Of a stretch of DNA of 41,799 nt, positions 8,809-16,573 are shown piece by piece. Under the pieces are notes generated by a model. That model saw only the letters and a list, made by a program, of their open reading frames with translations. It had not been told where the DNA came from and did not search any database. The DNA is from Betaproteobacteria bacterium (GTDB taxonomy: Bacteria; Pseudomonadota; Gammaproteobacteria; Burkholderiales; Rhodocyclaceae). Every line of letters begins with the position of its first letter. The first letter of the stretch is position 1. Where the stretch lies: positions 1 through 41,799 of the forward strand of contig WREK01000004.1 of NCBI GenBank assembly GCA_009779355.1, given 5' to 3'. Made by a program: the position numbers and the translations under genes.

Positions 8809-9888
8809 CTATTTGGAAGTCGGCTCGGAGTCGGCATCCAACACAACAGCCCCCTCTGTCATCACATCTTCCTTGCTTAGGTCATCGGGAAAAACCGTGC
8901 GGATTGGGCGTTGTTGAAACGACTTTGAACCGCTATCAAATGCCTTCAACTCCAGTCTCAAGCGCGGCTCAGTCGCCACAGGCTTTACCTCCATCCGCGC
9001 AGTACTCACCTTGTCTTTGCTGCCATTGAGCACGCTTCCCGCAATCACGACATTGGCGTCTCGCAACCTGGTGAAAAGCGCATTGAGCTCGCGCACCCGT
9101 GTTTGATTCTGCTTGCACAAAACCAACGCTCCGCCCGCCCGCGATGCAATGGCCACGCTTTCAGCATATTTGGAAGCGGGAGGGGTGTCGATGAGAATGA
9201 CATCGAAGCTGTTGGACAACTGCGCAACCATCCGATCCAGCAAAGGCCGCGTCAACAGTTCCTGTGGGTTCGGAGGCACCGGGCCAGAAGGGAGAACAGA
9301 AAGATCTACCAAAGACGGAACTTTGAACACGACATTGCCGGTAGCGCGCCCCCCCAGAATGGATGAAAGCCCGTTCCGGTTACTAATCCCGAAAAGCAGA
9401 TGCAGGCCCGGGTCACGAAGGTCTGTATCGATCAGTAAAGTCCTCGCACCCAATTGCGAAAACACGACCGCCAGATTGGCAACGAACCAGGAACGCCCTT
9501 CCCCTTTTTCCGGACTTACGACCGCGAGCGCCCGGTTTCCATCGTTACCGTTGAACCAGCGTAGCATCAGTTGGCTACGAATCGCGCGTAACGCTTCCAC
9601 CTGGGGAGAAAATGGGTCGTATGCCGCTACAACAGTCTCCAGAACCTTGCTCTCCCCACGTTGCAGGTAGGGATACCGGAACTGATGGGACAGGGCAAAC
9701 CGGATATCGGCTTCCGTCGCAAGACCCAGTGAAATCGCCGTTTCGCCAAAGCGCAGCTTTCGCTTTTTTTGCTCGTCATAGATACGCTCAGCATCATCAA
9801 GAGAAATCCGTCCCACAGATACCAGGATTTCGCCGATCGACTGGTCACTCAGATGGGAAAAGTGTGCGCTGGTAGCGTCTTCCATCAT
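8809..9888 (-). CDS. epsG: Chain-length-determinant tyrosine kinase, EpsG family
   Basis: A 359-residue cytosolic BY-kinase/ParA-like ATPase expected to partner EpsF in controlling exopolysaccharide chain length. Residues about 15-70 (SIGEILVSVGRISLDDAERI...) form an MshEN-like domain. A P-loop-like motif SPEKGEGRS is at 125-133, with Arg where most Walker A motifs have Lys, followed by the Walker A' LLIDTDLRDP at 151-160 and IDTPPASKYAES (Walker B). The start is taken at the first ATG (9888) after AAAGG; a second ATG at 9885 has better spacing. The upstream TTG at 9900 is rejected because it precedes the ribosome site. It begins 8 bp after the epsF stop. Unlike typical BY-kinases there is no tyrosine-rich tail. 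Confidence 0.87.
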   Translation of the reverse strand: MMEDATSAHFSHLSDQSIGEILVSVGRISLDDAERIYDEQKKRKLRFGETAISLGLATEADIRFALSHQFRYPYLQRGESKVLETVVAAYDPFSPQVEALRAIRSQLMLRWFNGNDGNRALAVVSPEKGEGRSWFVANLAVVFSQLGARTLLIDTDLRDPGLHLLFGISNRNGLSSILGGRATGNVVFKVPSLVDLSVLPSGPVPPNPQELLTRPLLDRMVAQLSNSFDVILIDTPPASKYAESVAIASRAGGALVLCKQNQTRVRELNALFTRLRDANVVIAGSVLNGSKDKVSTARMEVKPVATEPRLRLELKAFDSGSKSFQQRPIRTVFPDDLSKEDVMTEGAVVLDADSEPTSK

Positions 9889-9896
9889 TTTCCCTT

Positions 9897-11291
9897 TCAA
9901 GCAGCGGCTGAACGACGGAAAATACGGGACTTGGAACGAGATTTATCCAATCCAGGAATGACCCCAAGAAGGGGGACGTCCATATTCTGCACGATATCTT
10001 CGTTTCCTCGCACACGTTGATCGCTTAACTCAAGCAACAGCGCGATACCAACACCGAGCATGATCCCAAGAAATACGGCGATTACCGTGTTGAGCATGAT
10101 CTTTGGGGAAGAATGTTCCAAAGGAGGGGTTGCGGGGGTCAACACCGAAACGTTGGTCTGCTGCGTCTGGCTTTCGAGATTCGTCTGCGCAAGACGCTGG
10201 GTGACGAGATCGTACGCTTTTTGAGCATTTTCGATGTCGCGTTGCAGCACTGCAATTTGATCCCTGTGTTTTTTGAGTTCGAGTACACGCGCCTGCTGCT
10301 TATCGATTGCCTCGGTGATTTCCTTCACGCGTGCCGTGCTGATGCGGGAAGTCGTGCCAAGCGATCTTGCCACCCGTTGGATTTCCATATCCACGCGCTG
10401 GCGCTGTTCAGCAATCTTCTCATTTAACTCGCGCATCATCGGATGGTTTTCGCCAAGCCGCTCAGATAACTGGCTACGATCCGCTTCAAGCCGCGCCAGT
10501 TCCGTCTTGAGGCTGGAAACTACCGGGTTGGCCATCACTTCAGGCAGGGATTCAGCAGAACCAGCCTGACTTTGACGAGAACTGCTCTCCGCACGCTGCC
10601 CCTGCGCTAGCGAAAGCTGGCTGTTGAGTTCCGCCAGACGCATATTTTCGACATCGAAGCGACCGTCCCCAGCCAGGATGCCATGTTCCTGTTCGTAAGC
10701 AGAAAGCTTACGCTGGGCGGCTTCGAGGTCATCGCGCACATCTTTTGTTTGTTTGTCAAACCAGTCCTTATATTGTCTTGCGGGATTCACTTTGAGTTCT
10801 ACGTTGATTTCTATGAAGGCTTGGGAAAAAGCGTTCGCAATTGCTGCAGCGAATGTCGGATTAGGAGCCTGATAGCTTATATTGATGATATTGCTCTCCC
10901 GTGTCGTCGAAGGACGCACATCCAACCGTTTTCTAAGCAGTATTCCCAGCCAGACCCGGAACCCACTGTCTCCTCCTTCCCCTTTCGTTTCCTCACGCCA
11001 TTGTTCCCGGTACTCAGCAACCTGATCCATCCTGGTCAAGGTGACGACACGCTGGGCAACACGTTCGGAGCCGATGATGTCGATCTGCGTTGCGAGATAG
11101 CCCTGAAGCACCTGAGGCACCCCCAGCAAGGGGTCAGCCACTTTCATATCGACCACCAACGACGCAGTAGCTCTATATTGCTTGGGCAACAGTAGACTGA
11201 TCGTCAGCGTCAAAAGCACCACGCCGGCCGGGATTGCAAAGATAATCCAGCGGCGGGCATTTAAAATGAGAAGAAATTGTCGAAACGTCAT
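9897..11291 (-). CDS. epsF: Polysaccharide chain-length determinant, EpsF family
   Basis: A 464-residue inner-membrane Wzz/PCP-type protein. It has a short cytoplasmic N-terminus, a transmembrane segment at about 16-34, a Wzz domain (KQYRATASLVVD), a long periplasmic coiled-coil region (about 170-390) and a second transmembrane segment near 415-438, followed by a basic tail with LLGVIPGLDKSRSKSR. It sets polymer length with EpsG. It starts 10 bp after epsE with no clear Shine-Dalgarno, so translation probably depends on coupling to epsE. Confidence 0.9.
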   Translation of the reverse strand: MTFRQFLLILNARRWIIFAIPAGVVLLTLTISLLLPKQYRATASLVVDMKVADPLLGVPQVLQGYLATQIDIIGSERVAQRVVTLTRMDQVAEYREQWREETKGEGGDSGFRVWLGILLRKRLDVRPSTTRESNIINISYQAPNPTFAAAIANAFSQAFIEINVELKVNPARQYKDWFDKQTKDVRDDLEAAQRKLSAYEQEHGILAGDGRFDVENMRLAELNSQLSLAQGQRAESSSRQSQAGSAESLPEVMANPVVSSLKTELARLEADRSQLSERLGENHPMMRELNEKIAEQRQRVDMEIQRVARSLGTTSRISTARVKEITEAIDKQQARVLELKKHRDQIAVLQRDIENAQKAYDLVTQRLAQTNLESQTQQTNVSVLTPATPPLEHSSPKIMLNTVIAVFLGIMLGVGIALLLELSDQRVRGNEDIVQNMDVPLLGVIPGLDKSRSKSRIFRRSAAA

Positions 11292-11301
11292 AAAAAACCA
11301 A

Positions 11302-12111
11302 TTAGAACAGGCTTTCCCTGACGTAGATCACGTCATCAGCCTTCAGGAGATCGTCGAGTCCGGGCTCCACCACTTTAAGCGAGCCGTCAGGCATGCGCCG
11401 GTGGATACGAAGCCCGCGCGTAGTGCCACGTGACGTGGTTCCCCCTCCAGAAGCCAAGCCCTGCATCACGCTCATGCTGCGTTCGAGACGAAAAGCGCCC
11501 GGACGGTTAACCTCTCCGTAGATATAGAACGTTGGCGCGCGATGTACGTAGATGATGTCCCCTGCGCCCATCACGATGTCATTTGTCATGTCGCTGCCGA
11601 GGAACAACGAGGGCAGGTCTATTTCACGGCGCATCTGTTTACCGTTGCGCACGCCAACAAAGATCACGACATCGGATCCTGTGGGTGCAATGCCGCCAGC
11701 AGCGGCGATCATGTCGGTCAGACGCAAATTCGCGGTTTCGAGTGGGAAACGGCCCGGCCTGTTGACTTGCCCGAGTACGGAAACCTGATTGCCACGGATC
11801 TGTAGCGGCAGCACGTTGACCTGTGGCTGGCGCACGAAACCGCCGTCCCGCAGACGGGCAGCAATCTCTTCCTCGGCAGCAGATATGCTCTTGTTGCCCA
11901 CAGAAACTGCACCGAGCAACGGGAAGGTCAGCATGCCTTTCTCAGAGACACGCGCCTCAGTAGTAAGATCGGGGTTCTGAAATACCGTTACGCGAACAAT
12001 GTCACCCGGCCCAAGAACGTATTCACGTTCGTCCGCAGCTTGCGCCACACCGGCAAAACCCAGGGTAAGCAGGATAAGAATGCTCAAAGGACGAAGGAAT
12101 AGGGAAATCAT
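11302..12111 (-). CDS. epsE: Polysaccharide export protein EpsE (Wza-like)
   Basis: A 269-residue exported protein with a signal peptide cleaved after GVAQA (residue 25). A poly_export domain (YVLGPGDIVRVTVFQNPDLT) is followed by two SLBB-type beta-grasp repeats (QVSVLGQVNRPGRFPL and FYIYGEVNRPGAFRL). There is no lipobox cysteine, unlike E. coli Wza, so outer-membrane anchoring must differ or it is periplasmic. It forms the outer part of the export channel with EpsF and EpsL. The Shine-Dalgarno is weak (GGAA), and an inter-gene hairpin precedes it. Confidence 0.92.
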   Translation of the reverse strand: MISLFLRPLSILILLTLGFAGVAQAADEREYVLGPGDIVRVTVFQNPDLTTEARVSEKGMLTFPLLGAVSVGNKSISAAEEEIAARLRDGGFVRQPQVNVLPLQIRGNQVSVLGQVNRPGRFPLETANLRLTDMIAAAGGIAPTGSDVVIFVGVRNGKQMRREIDLPSLFLGSDMTNDIVMGAGDIIYVHRAPTFYIYGEVNRPGAFRLERSMSVMQGLASGGGTTSRGTTRGLRIHRRMPDGSLKVVEPGLDDLLKADDVIYVRESLF

Positions 12112-12147
12112 TTGTATTTTGTTCCACGATGATAATTATTGACGGAC

Positions 12148-12184
12148 GCCGGAGTTGCGACACCACATGGATCGCAACCCCGGC
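12148..12184 (-). other. Intercistronic hairpin between epsD and epsE
   Basis: GCCGGAGTTGCG (12148-12159) pairs with CGCAACCCCGGC (12173-12184) with one mismatch and a 13-nt loop. It lies 24 bp after the epsD stop and 36 bp before epsE. No T-tract follows on the minus strand. It could stabilise or partially attenuate the transcript between the two genes. Confidence 0.45.
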
Positions 12185-12208
12185 GGATGCCTTTTGACGT
12201 TTGTCACT

Positions 12209-13189
12209 TTACTTCAGTTTGACGCCCCCCTTCTCGATGATCGAGTGGATGGAGTCTTCAGACTCAGCTTTGGGCGACACGACTGTACCTTCCTCCGTAG
12301 CAGGAGCAGGGGCAGTAGCAGGCGATGCTGCTGCAGGGGGAGGAGGTGCGAACTCGCCGACGTAATCGATGGAAGCTGTGTCGCGCAAACGTTTGATCTC
12401 AGATTTGAGGCTCTCGGCACGAGTCTGATTGAGCAGGAAATTCTGAATGACAGGTTTCGCCGTATTGCGATCAACGGGCTCATCCCGCACATTAACGATG
12501 AAGATGAGAACCGCCCCCACCGGTGTCCGGGCAAAAGCCGCCTGACCCGCATTCAACTTGGCAAGGTTTTTGAGCACTTCAAGCGGGATCTGTTCCGCCG
12601 GTTTGATGCCCGCGTTCACGGCAAACGGAATTTTCTGTTCGTTGAACCAAGCCGTGAGCTGCTGCGGGTTAGTACTAGACTGCACTTGCGCGCGCACTTC
12701 CTCGAAACGCTCTGGCGCCACCTGGAGACTGATCTCCCGCAGGTCATAGATGCGGCGTTTGGTGAACAACTCAGGGTTTTTATCGAAAAACTCGTTGACC
12801 TGCGCCTCAGTCGGCTGCACTGCGCCACCCATGACCTGCTCGCCATAAGCGCGGGCAAGAATCTCCCGGCGAGAAAACTCGATCATCTGCATCACATTCG
12901 GATTGCGGTCGAGCTTGTTGCTTAAAGCCTGTTGCAACAGCAACTCCTGGTCGACGAGACGCTCGACAGCTACCGAACGCGCCTTGTCGATCTGATCCTG
13001 CGGGATATTGCCACTACGCGAAAGCAGGCCATTGACCTGATGAACGGAGATTTCTTCCTTGTTGACCTTGACGGCAACCTGGGAAGGAGATTTCTTTTCA
13101 GAACCTTCCTTGGCATTACAACCGGCAAGCATGCCGGTCATCCACACAGCGGCACAAAGTGTCGCAACAATACGGGCTGAAGAGGACAT
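12209..13189 (-). CDS. epsD: EpsD-family peptidyl-prolyl cis-trans isomerase lipoprotein
   Basis: A 326-residue periplasmic lipoprotein with lipobox MLAGC (Cys24). It is a SurA/PpiD-like fold: an N-terminal chaperone region (VAVKVNKEEISVHQVNGLL) and a parvulin-like domain around residues 135-240. The C-terminus is a Pro/Ala-rich tail (about 270-300). EpsD proteins are fixed members of PEP-CTERM exopolysaccharide loci and may help fold the EpsL barrel or exported proteins; isomerase activity is not assured. The start at 13189 has GGGAA six bases upstream; the TTG four codons earlier is rejected. Confidence 0.88.
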   Translation of the reverse strand: MSSSARIVATLCAAVWMTGMLAGCNAKEGSEKKSPSQVAVKVNKEEISVHQVNGLLSRSGNIPQDQIDKARSVAVERLVDQELLLQQALSNKLDRNPNVMQMIEFSRREILARAYGEQVMGGAVQPTEAQVNEFFDKNPELFTKRRIYDLREISLQVAPERFEEVRAQVQSSTNPQQLTAWFNEQKIPFAVNAGIKPAEQIPLEVLKNLAKLNAGQAAFARTPVGAVLIFIVNVRDEPVDRNTAKPVIQNFLLNQTRAESLKSEIKRLRDTASIDYVGEFAPPPPAAASPATAPAPATEEGTVVSPKAESEDSIHSIIEKGGVKLK

Positions 13190-13198
13190 AAATATTCC

Positions 13199-13225
13199 CA
13201 AAAAAAACGGCCTTTATCGAAAGGC
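13199..13225 (-). terminator. Intrinsic terminator or attenuator immediately upstream of epsD
   Basis: On the minus strand GCCTTTCGATAAAGGC (13225-13210) forms a 6-bp stem with a 4-base loop, then CG and eight T residues (13207-13200). The T-tract ends just before the epsD Shine-Dalgarno. It could end the epsL transcript or serve as a leader attenuator controlling epsD-epsE-epsF-epsG. Confidence 0.65.
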
Positions 13226-13296
13226 TCATAACACATTGTAACGGTATCGGCCTACCACCGAAACTGACCCGCCGACACCACCCAGACAAGTATTAT

Positions 13297-13324
13297 GTTA
13301 TGTCATGTCATATCATGGCATAAC
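13297..13324. repeat. Dyad in the epsL-epsD intergenic region
   Basis: GTTATGTCATG (13297-13307) and CATGGCATAAC (13314-13324) form an 11-bp inverted repeat with one mismatch and a 6-base loop, 15 bp after the epsL stop. It contains repeated ATGTC units. It may be a protein-binding operator or a 3' hairpin of the epsL message; it lacks a T-run on the minus strand. Confidence 0.45.
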
Positions 13325-13338
13325 AAAAACACACCCTC

Positions 13339-14598
13339 TCAAAAGGTTATATTTCCCGACAACCACATCATCCGTGCACGATACTCGTAATATTTTGCCG
13401 CCGCGTCACGCCTTGTATCTTGAAAATTAAGCCCAACACTCGCATTGGAAATTGGCATGTACTGGACGTTAAGGCCATAAGACTGAGTCCTGGCATTTTT
13501 TGGATTGCTCAACCCCGCCGGCAGATAACCTGGATCCCCGCGATAGTTGCGATCCATATAGTCGTAACTGGCGCCAAAACGAATCTTGCTGGTAGCCACC
13601 CATGTCGGCCGGAAAGACCAACCTTGTGACACGGCATAATTTGAGATCATATCCTGATCCGCACCAACCTCGCGCCGCCAGGACAAGTCTAATATTGCTT
13701 TTCCGGTTGGCGTCCAAAGGAACGCAATTTTAGCTGTGGGGCCTGAAAAATTCCGATTAGGCGCCAAGTCGTACTTGCGCTTCGTATATCCGGCATAGCC
13801 ATTCAGCCTCGTGGCACCAGTCAACCGCCATTGTCCGGAAAGCCGCACGTCAAACCGATTCCAGTCCCGTAACGATAGTTCCCCCGGAGAAAGTTCCTCT
13901 TTCTTCTTCCGGTTCGGATACTCCCCATCTTCCCAGATAAAGCCCAATACGATGCGGTTCCCGGTAGAGGGCCGGTAAGTAAAGTTCAAGCTTGCTTCCT
14001 GCGCTCTGTATTCGTCGTACGGCCTGGCGTCATTGCGATAGTCGCTACGGACGCCGGAGTAACCAAACCCTGTGGCCCAGTCCGGATGCCACCAGTAATC
14101 GGCATTGATGTTGAACCGGAGAAGCTGCCGCATGAGCCGTTCCCGCTCGACAGTGTTGGCTCCGGTGTAAGTGTTGTCATAACCGACAGATGACTCATTA
14201 AAGCTAACCCCAAGAATACCGCTCAAATGATCCCCTACCTGCCAGTCCCAACGCAGGCGCGCATCCCCTGATGTATTGTTAAGATCTGAATGACTGCTGT
14301 ACAGGGTTCTGCCCAAGGCAAGCCCGGCATGAAAAGCCTGACGGCTGACTTCACTGTCGAAATCGACGCCTACCCTGGTCGTGGAAAAGGTGTCACTGCG
14401 CTTTCCTCCCGGCACGTCGGGATAATCGTCCGGCAAGCGGTATATGTTGCTGTCCCGAGAGAAAGTTTGTGAGACCCAGAAACTAAACGGGCTTTTCGTC
14501 TCGCCTTCTTGTGCGACAACCGAAGCCGCCTGAAAATACAGCAATGTAGCCACCCCGCCAACCAATATGGCGAACCTGCTCTGCTTACCGTTGTTCAT
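13339..14598 (-). CDS. epsL: Exopolysaccharide operon outer-membrane beta-barrel protein EpsL
   Basis: A 419-residue outer-membrane protein of the EpsL/BBP2 type. The N-terminal signal peptide ends near VVAQEG (about residue 30). The remainder alternates aromatic and polar residues in beta-strand fashion, and the last residue is Phe (WLSGNITF), typical of BAM-assembled barrels. It is expected to act in polymer passage with EpsE. It is the first gene of the minus-strand eps group, with AGAGG nine bases before the ATG. A terminator-like hairpin separates it from epsD. Confidence 0.87.
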   Translation of the reverse strand: MNNGKQSRFAILVGGVATLLYFQAASVVAQEGETKSPFSFWVSQTFSRDSNIYRLPDDYPDVPGGKRSDTFSTTRVGVDFDSEVSRQAFHAGLALGRTLYSSHSDLNNTSGDARLRWDWQVGDHLSGILGVSFNESSVGYDNTYTGANTVERERLMRQLLRFNINADYWWHPDWATGFGYSGVRSDYRNDARPYDEYRAQEASLNFTYRPSTGNRIVLGFIWEDGEYPNRKKKEELSPGELSLRDWNRFDVRLSGQWRLTGATRLNGYAGYTKRKYDLAPNRNFSGPTAKIAFLWTPTGKAILDLSWRREVGADQDMISNYAVSQGWSFRPTWVATSKIRFGASYDYMDRNYRGDPGYLPAGLSNPKNARTQSYGLNVQYMPISNASVGLNFQDTRRDAAAKYYEYRARMMWLSGNITF

Positions 14599-14623
14599 AA
14601 ACCAGAACCTCTGACATCAAAGT

Positions 14624-14647
14624 ACAAAATATGGCACAAAATATGGC
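14624..14647. repeat. Perfect 12-bp tandem duplication in the epsL leader
   Basis: ACAAAATATGGC occurs twice in a row, 26 bp upstream of the epsL start. On the minus strand it reads GCCATATTTTGT twice, which duplicates a -10-like TATTTT hexamer. It may reflect a slippage event in the epsL promoter or leader. Confidence 0.6.
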
Positions 14648-14653
14648 ATTTGT

Positions 14654-14712
14654 TTTACCGTAAAGCTCAGGCGACCTGAATATCTAGTAGCGCCCCTGCA
14701 ACCACACAACCC
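14654..14712 (-). promoter_or_regulatory. Candidate epsL control region: TTTAC-C-GTAAA dyad and weak -24/-12 site
   Basis: A perfect 11-bp dyad TTTACCGTAAA lies at 14654-14664. Farther upstream, on the minus strand, GG-N10-GC with an exact TTGCA -12 element (14697-14712) has the spacing of a sigma-54 promoter, but its -24 box matches only at GG. It would put epsL under the same sigma factor as the PEP-CTERM array. This is a low-confidence reading. Confidence 0.3.
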
Positions 14713-15188
14713 AAAATAGTATGGTTACCGCCCATACGTGTGCCGAAACCCGCACTCCGAAAAAGCGTAAAACTTCCGGCATCCATCACCGCAAAAACAG
14801 CCCAAGACCGCTGTCTGGCTCACACACAACTATCCCAAGACCAAGATGGAACCATACACTATCCAGGTCTACGCGACAAATGCGGCACAATACTCATCCT
14901 GGCGCCGCAGCTACATCCGCCCTCAAACCCGTCACAGATAGTCACAGATAGATGGGAAAGAGCCTTGGCTACCACTCAATTATGAAGTAGATACATAATA
15001 CCCCAGCTTTTGGCACTGATCACACGCTAACCTGTCATGGTAGACCATAAATCGACAAAAATACAACTATCCACCCGGCAGTCTTCATCAACGCCAACAA
15101 TCATAAACACCTATAATACATTAAAAATCAACATGTTATATGTGATTTTGCTGCATATCCGATCACCGGTTTAATAAATATCCATCGG
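14713..15188. other. Non-coding stretch with decayed cassette sequence
   Basis: No credible gene is seen. A segment near 14745-14785 (CCGAAAAAGCG, then CCGGCATCCATCACCGC) resembles the promoter-proximal part of the PEP-CTERM cassettes (CCGAAAAAACAG, then TGGCATCCATCACGC at 15630-15710), which fits a shrunken upstream region of the decayed fifth cassette. A perfect 10-bp tandem GTCACAGATA is at 14931-14950. The short open frames here have no ribosome sites or recognisable products. Confidence 0.4.
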
Positions 15189-15320
15189 ATCCCAGGCATC
15201 ATCGGAATGGTTATGCGTAGCCGGTAGATAAATTTGAAAAATGTAGATATAAAGCTGACATACCGTAGCGTTGGTGGACATGAACCCGACCGGGCAGTTT
15301 CGGACATTCGGCTTATTTTT
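15189..15320 (+). pseudogene. Decayed PEP-CTERM gene 3' end and terminator (fifth cassette)
   Basis: The stretch aligns with the 3' ends of the four intact PEP-CTERM genes downstream. CGGAATGGTT at about 15203 and the GCGTAGCCGG that follows correspond to the coding DNA for VGMVARRRKM; translation gives GMVMRSR then a stop. TAAAGCTGAC and ACCGTAGCGTT match the 3' untranslated part of genes 2 and 3. 15283-15320 (CCCGACCGGGCAGTTTCGG...TTATTTTTT) is a degenerate copy of their terminator hairpin. The sorting-signal PEP and the mature domain are no longer recognisable. It lies one cassette upstream of the first intact gene, indicating a former five-member array. Confidence 0.7.
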
Positions 15321-15336
15321 TGAGCAGCCTTTTAAA

Positions 15337-15492
15337 GTGTAAAAATTATCGACGTCCGCCCGAATGCAAAAGTCATGTTGCTTCAATACTTGACAGGCAA
15401 ATCCTCTGAAACAGCGGGGAATACGTGAACATATAAATCAAAATGTGATAAAAATTCATGCCGCGCGAAAGAGTGTAAAAATTACTGACTCC
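15337..15492 (+). promoter_or_regulatory. Paired GTGTAA-N8-GAC elements, cassette 1
   Basis: Element A is at 15337-15356 (N8 followed by GACGTC, deviating from GACTCC) and element B at 15473-15492 (GACTCC). Their starts are 413 and 277 bp upstream of the -24 GG. The same motif occurs twice inside a single cassette and again in each of the others, so it is likely to be a functional binding site, plausibly for the activator of the sigma-54 promoter. Function is inferred. Confidence 0.6.
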
Positions 15493-15655
15493 GTATTCCC
15501 CAAAATCGCAAAGACATCCTGATTTCAGCGGCTTAGATCACCAGACGGATAACTGGCCAGTAGTTCAATTGCTGCGCCAAACACCTCGTCCTTGCACTGC
15601 AACCGTGCCCGGCCCGCGCTCAACCACACACCGAAAAAACAGAAAATCTTTTTGA

Positions 15656-15670
15656 TTATCAAATAGATAA
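15656..15670 (+). promoter_or_regulatory. TTATC-N5-GATAA dyad, cassette 1
   Basis: TTATCAAATAGATAA, centred about 85 bp upstream of the -24 element, between the upstream elements and the promoter. It is one base off the IHF consensus and could be the DNA-bending site that sigma-54 promoters usually need. Confidence 0.45.
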
Positions 15671-15748
15671 CTTACAAAGTCGGTTTCTGGCATCCATCAC
15701 GCACTGGTGCAGGCATGGCTCATAGGAAGGCAAAAACATGTGAAAAAC

Positions 15749-15764
15749 AGGCACGAAACTTGCA
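15749..15764 (+). promoter_or_regulatory. Sigma-54 (-24/-12) promoter of PEP-CTERM gene 1
   Basis: AGGCACGAAACTTGCA matches the consensus TGGCACG-N4-TTGCA at all but the first base, with exactly 10 bases between GG and GC. Transcription would start about 80 bp before the gene. RpoN dependence of PEP-CTERM genes through PrsK/PrsR is established in related bacteria. Confidence 0.85.
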
Positions 15765-15854
15765 TAGATTACTTACTCGTGCTGGTTTCTACGTAGATAC
15801 TTTTACGTAGTTGCCTTTTCCCGCAGAGTCGGTTTTTCTTGCAAGGAGCGTTTC

Positions 15855-16448
15855 ATGCTACAACTTAAAAAATCCGTCGCCGCCATCATTCTGGGGCTTG
15901 GCTGTGTTGCTGTCGCGCATGCTGTTGATGCGCAGTACATCGGCGAGCTTTCTTTAAGTAAACTGAATCTGGTTGGCATCGGACATGTCGGAAGTGCCAA
16001 CAATCACACCTTCTCCAACACGTACACCTTCAAGGTAAGTGATGGCCTTCTGGGTATCAAAGACCCGCTATTGACCTCCTTGGTTTGGACCAACACGCAC
16101 GTCGATAATGGCGCCTCCATCCTGGAGATTTCAGCGCTGACCGTCAGCTTGTTTGCAGGCTACGATGTTGATACGGGCACGGCTACTGCTATTTTCACGC
16201 GGGATGCCACTCTTCAACAGGCAGACACTGGACAGTTCGAGCTGTTTCTCGAGAGCGTCATCCCCCTGACAGAGTCTGCGTACACGCTAGTGCTTTCCGG
16301 CAGAACCACGGGAGATGCGGGCGGCATGTACAACTTTAACCTGATCGCCGCAACAGCCATACCCGAACCCGTCGAATACGCGATGCTGCTCGCGGGATTG
16401 GGCGTTGTCGGAATGGTCGTGCGCCGCCGGAAGATGAATATAAATTAA
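15855..16448 (+). CDS. PEP-CTERM sorted protein 1 (type A, FxDxF-like)
   Basis: A 197-residue secreted protein. Signal peptide MLQLKKSVAAIILGLGCVAV..AHA (1-23), a beta-rich mature domain of about 145 residues, and a C-terminal PEP-CTERM signal: PEP at 170-172, hydrophobic helix AMLLAGLGVVGMVV and a basic RRRK tail. Exosortases recognise this tripartite end, remove it, and release or anchor the protein at the cell surface, usually in exopolysaccharide-producing cells. The F-x-D-x-F motif of the related NCBI family appears as FSNTYTF, with Asn replacing Asp. It resembles gene 4 closely (AGYDVDTGTATA shared). The start has a strong AAGGAG. The molecular role is unknown. Confidence 0.9.
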   Translation: MLQLKKSVAAIILGLGCVAVAHAVDAQYIGELSLSKLNLVGIGHVGSANNHTFSNTYTFKVSDGLLGIKDPLLTSLVWTNTHVDNGASILEISALTVSLFAGYDVDTGTATAIFTRDATLQQADTGQFELFLESVIPLTESAYTLVLSGRTTGDAGGMYNFNLIAATAIPEPVEYAMLLAGLGVVGMVVRRRKMNIN

Positions 16449-16473
16449 GGCTGCCGTAACGCCTGTATTCATG

Positions 16474-16513
16474 AAACCGACCGGGTGCTTTCGGGCACCC
16501 GGTCGGTTTTTTT
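16474..16513 (+). terminator. Intrinsic terminator of PEP-CTERM gene 1
   Basis: AAACCGACCGGGTGC pairs perfectly with GCACCCGGTCGGTTT across a 6-base loop, followed by TTTT. A long GC-rich stem directly downstream of the gene. All cassettes have a related terminator. Confidence 0.92.
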
Positions 16514-16533
16514 GGGAACTATATCTTTAACTT

Positions 16534-16573
16534 CCAAAGTAGCGCATAGGTTGCCAAAGTAGCGCATAGGTTG
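16534..16573. repeat. Perfect 20-bp tandem duplication at the edge of a REP-like element
   Basis: CCAAAGTAGCGCATAGGTTG occurs at 16534-16553 and again at 16554-16573. The second copy runs into the left arm of the palindromic element at 16567-16644. It looks like a target-site or slippage duplication linked to insertion of that element. Confidence 0.7.

Noticed and set aside
14931-14950. Direct repeats considered as a CRISPR array
   Set aside because: Only two adjacent 10-bp copies with no spacers; none of the repeats in the window has repeat-spacer periodicity.
14721-14985. Short plus-strand frames between epsL and the array
   Set aside because: No ribosome sites, no hydrophobic or domain pattern; the sequence is better explained as decayed cassette DNA.
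15171-15386. Minus-strand 71-codon frame ending in QLYIYIFQIYLPATHNHSDD
   Set aside because: It is the antisense of the decayed PEP-CTERM 3' end; similar shadow frames occur opposite the 3' ends of genes 1-3.
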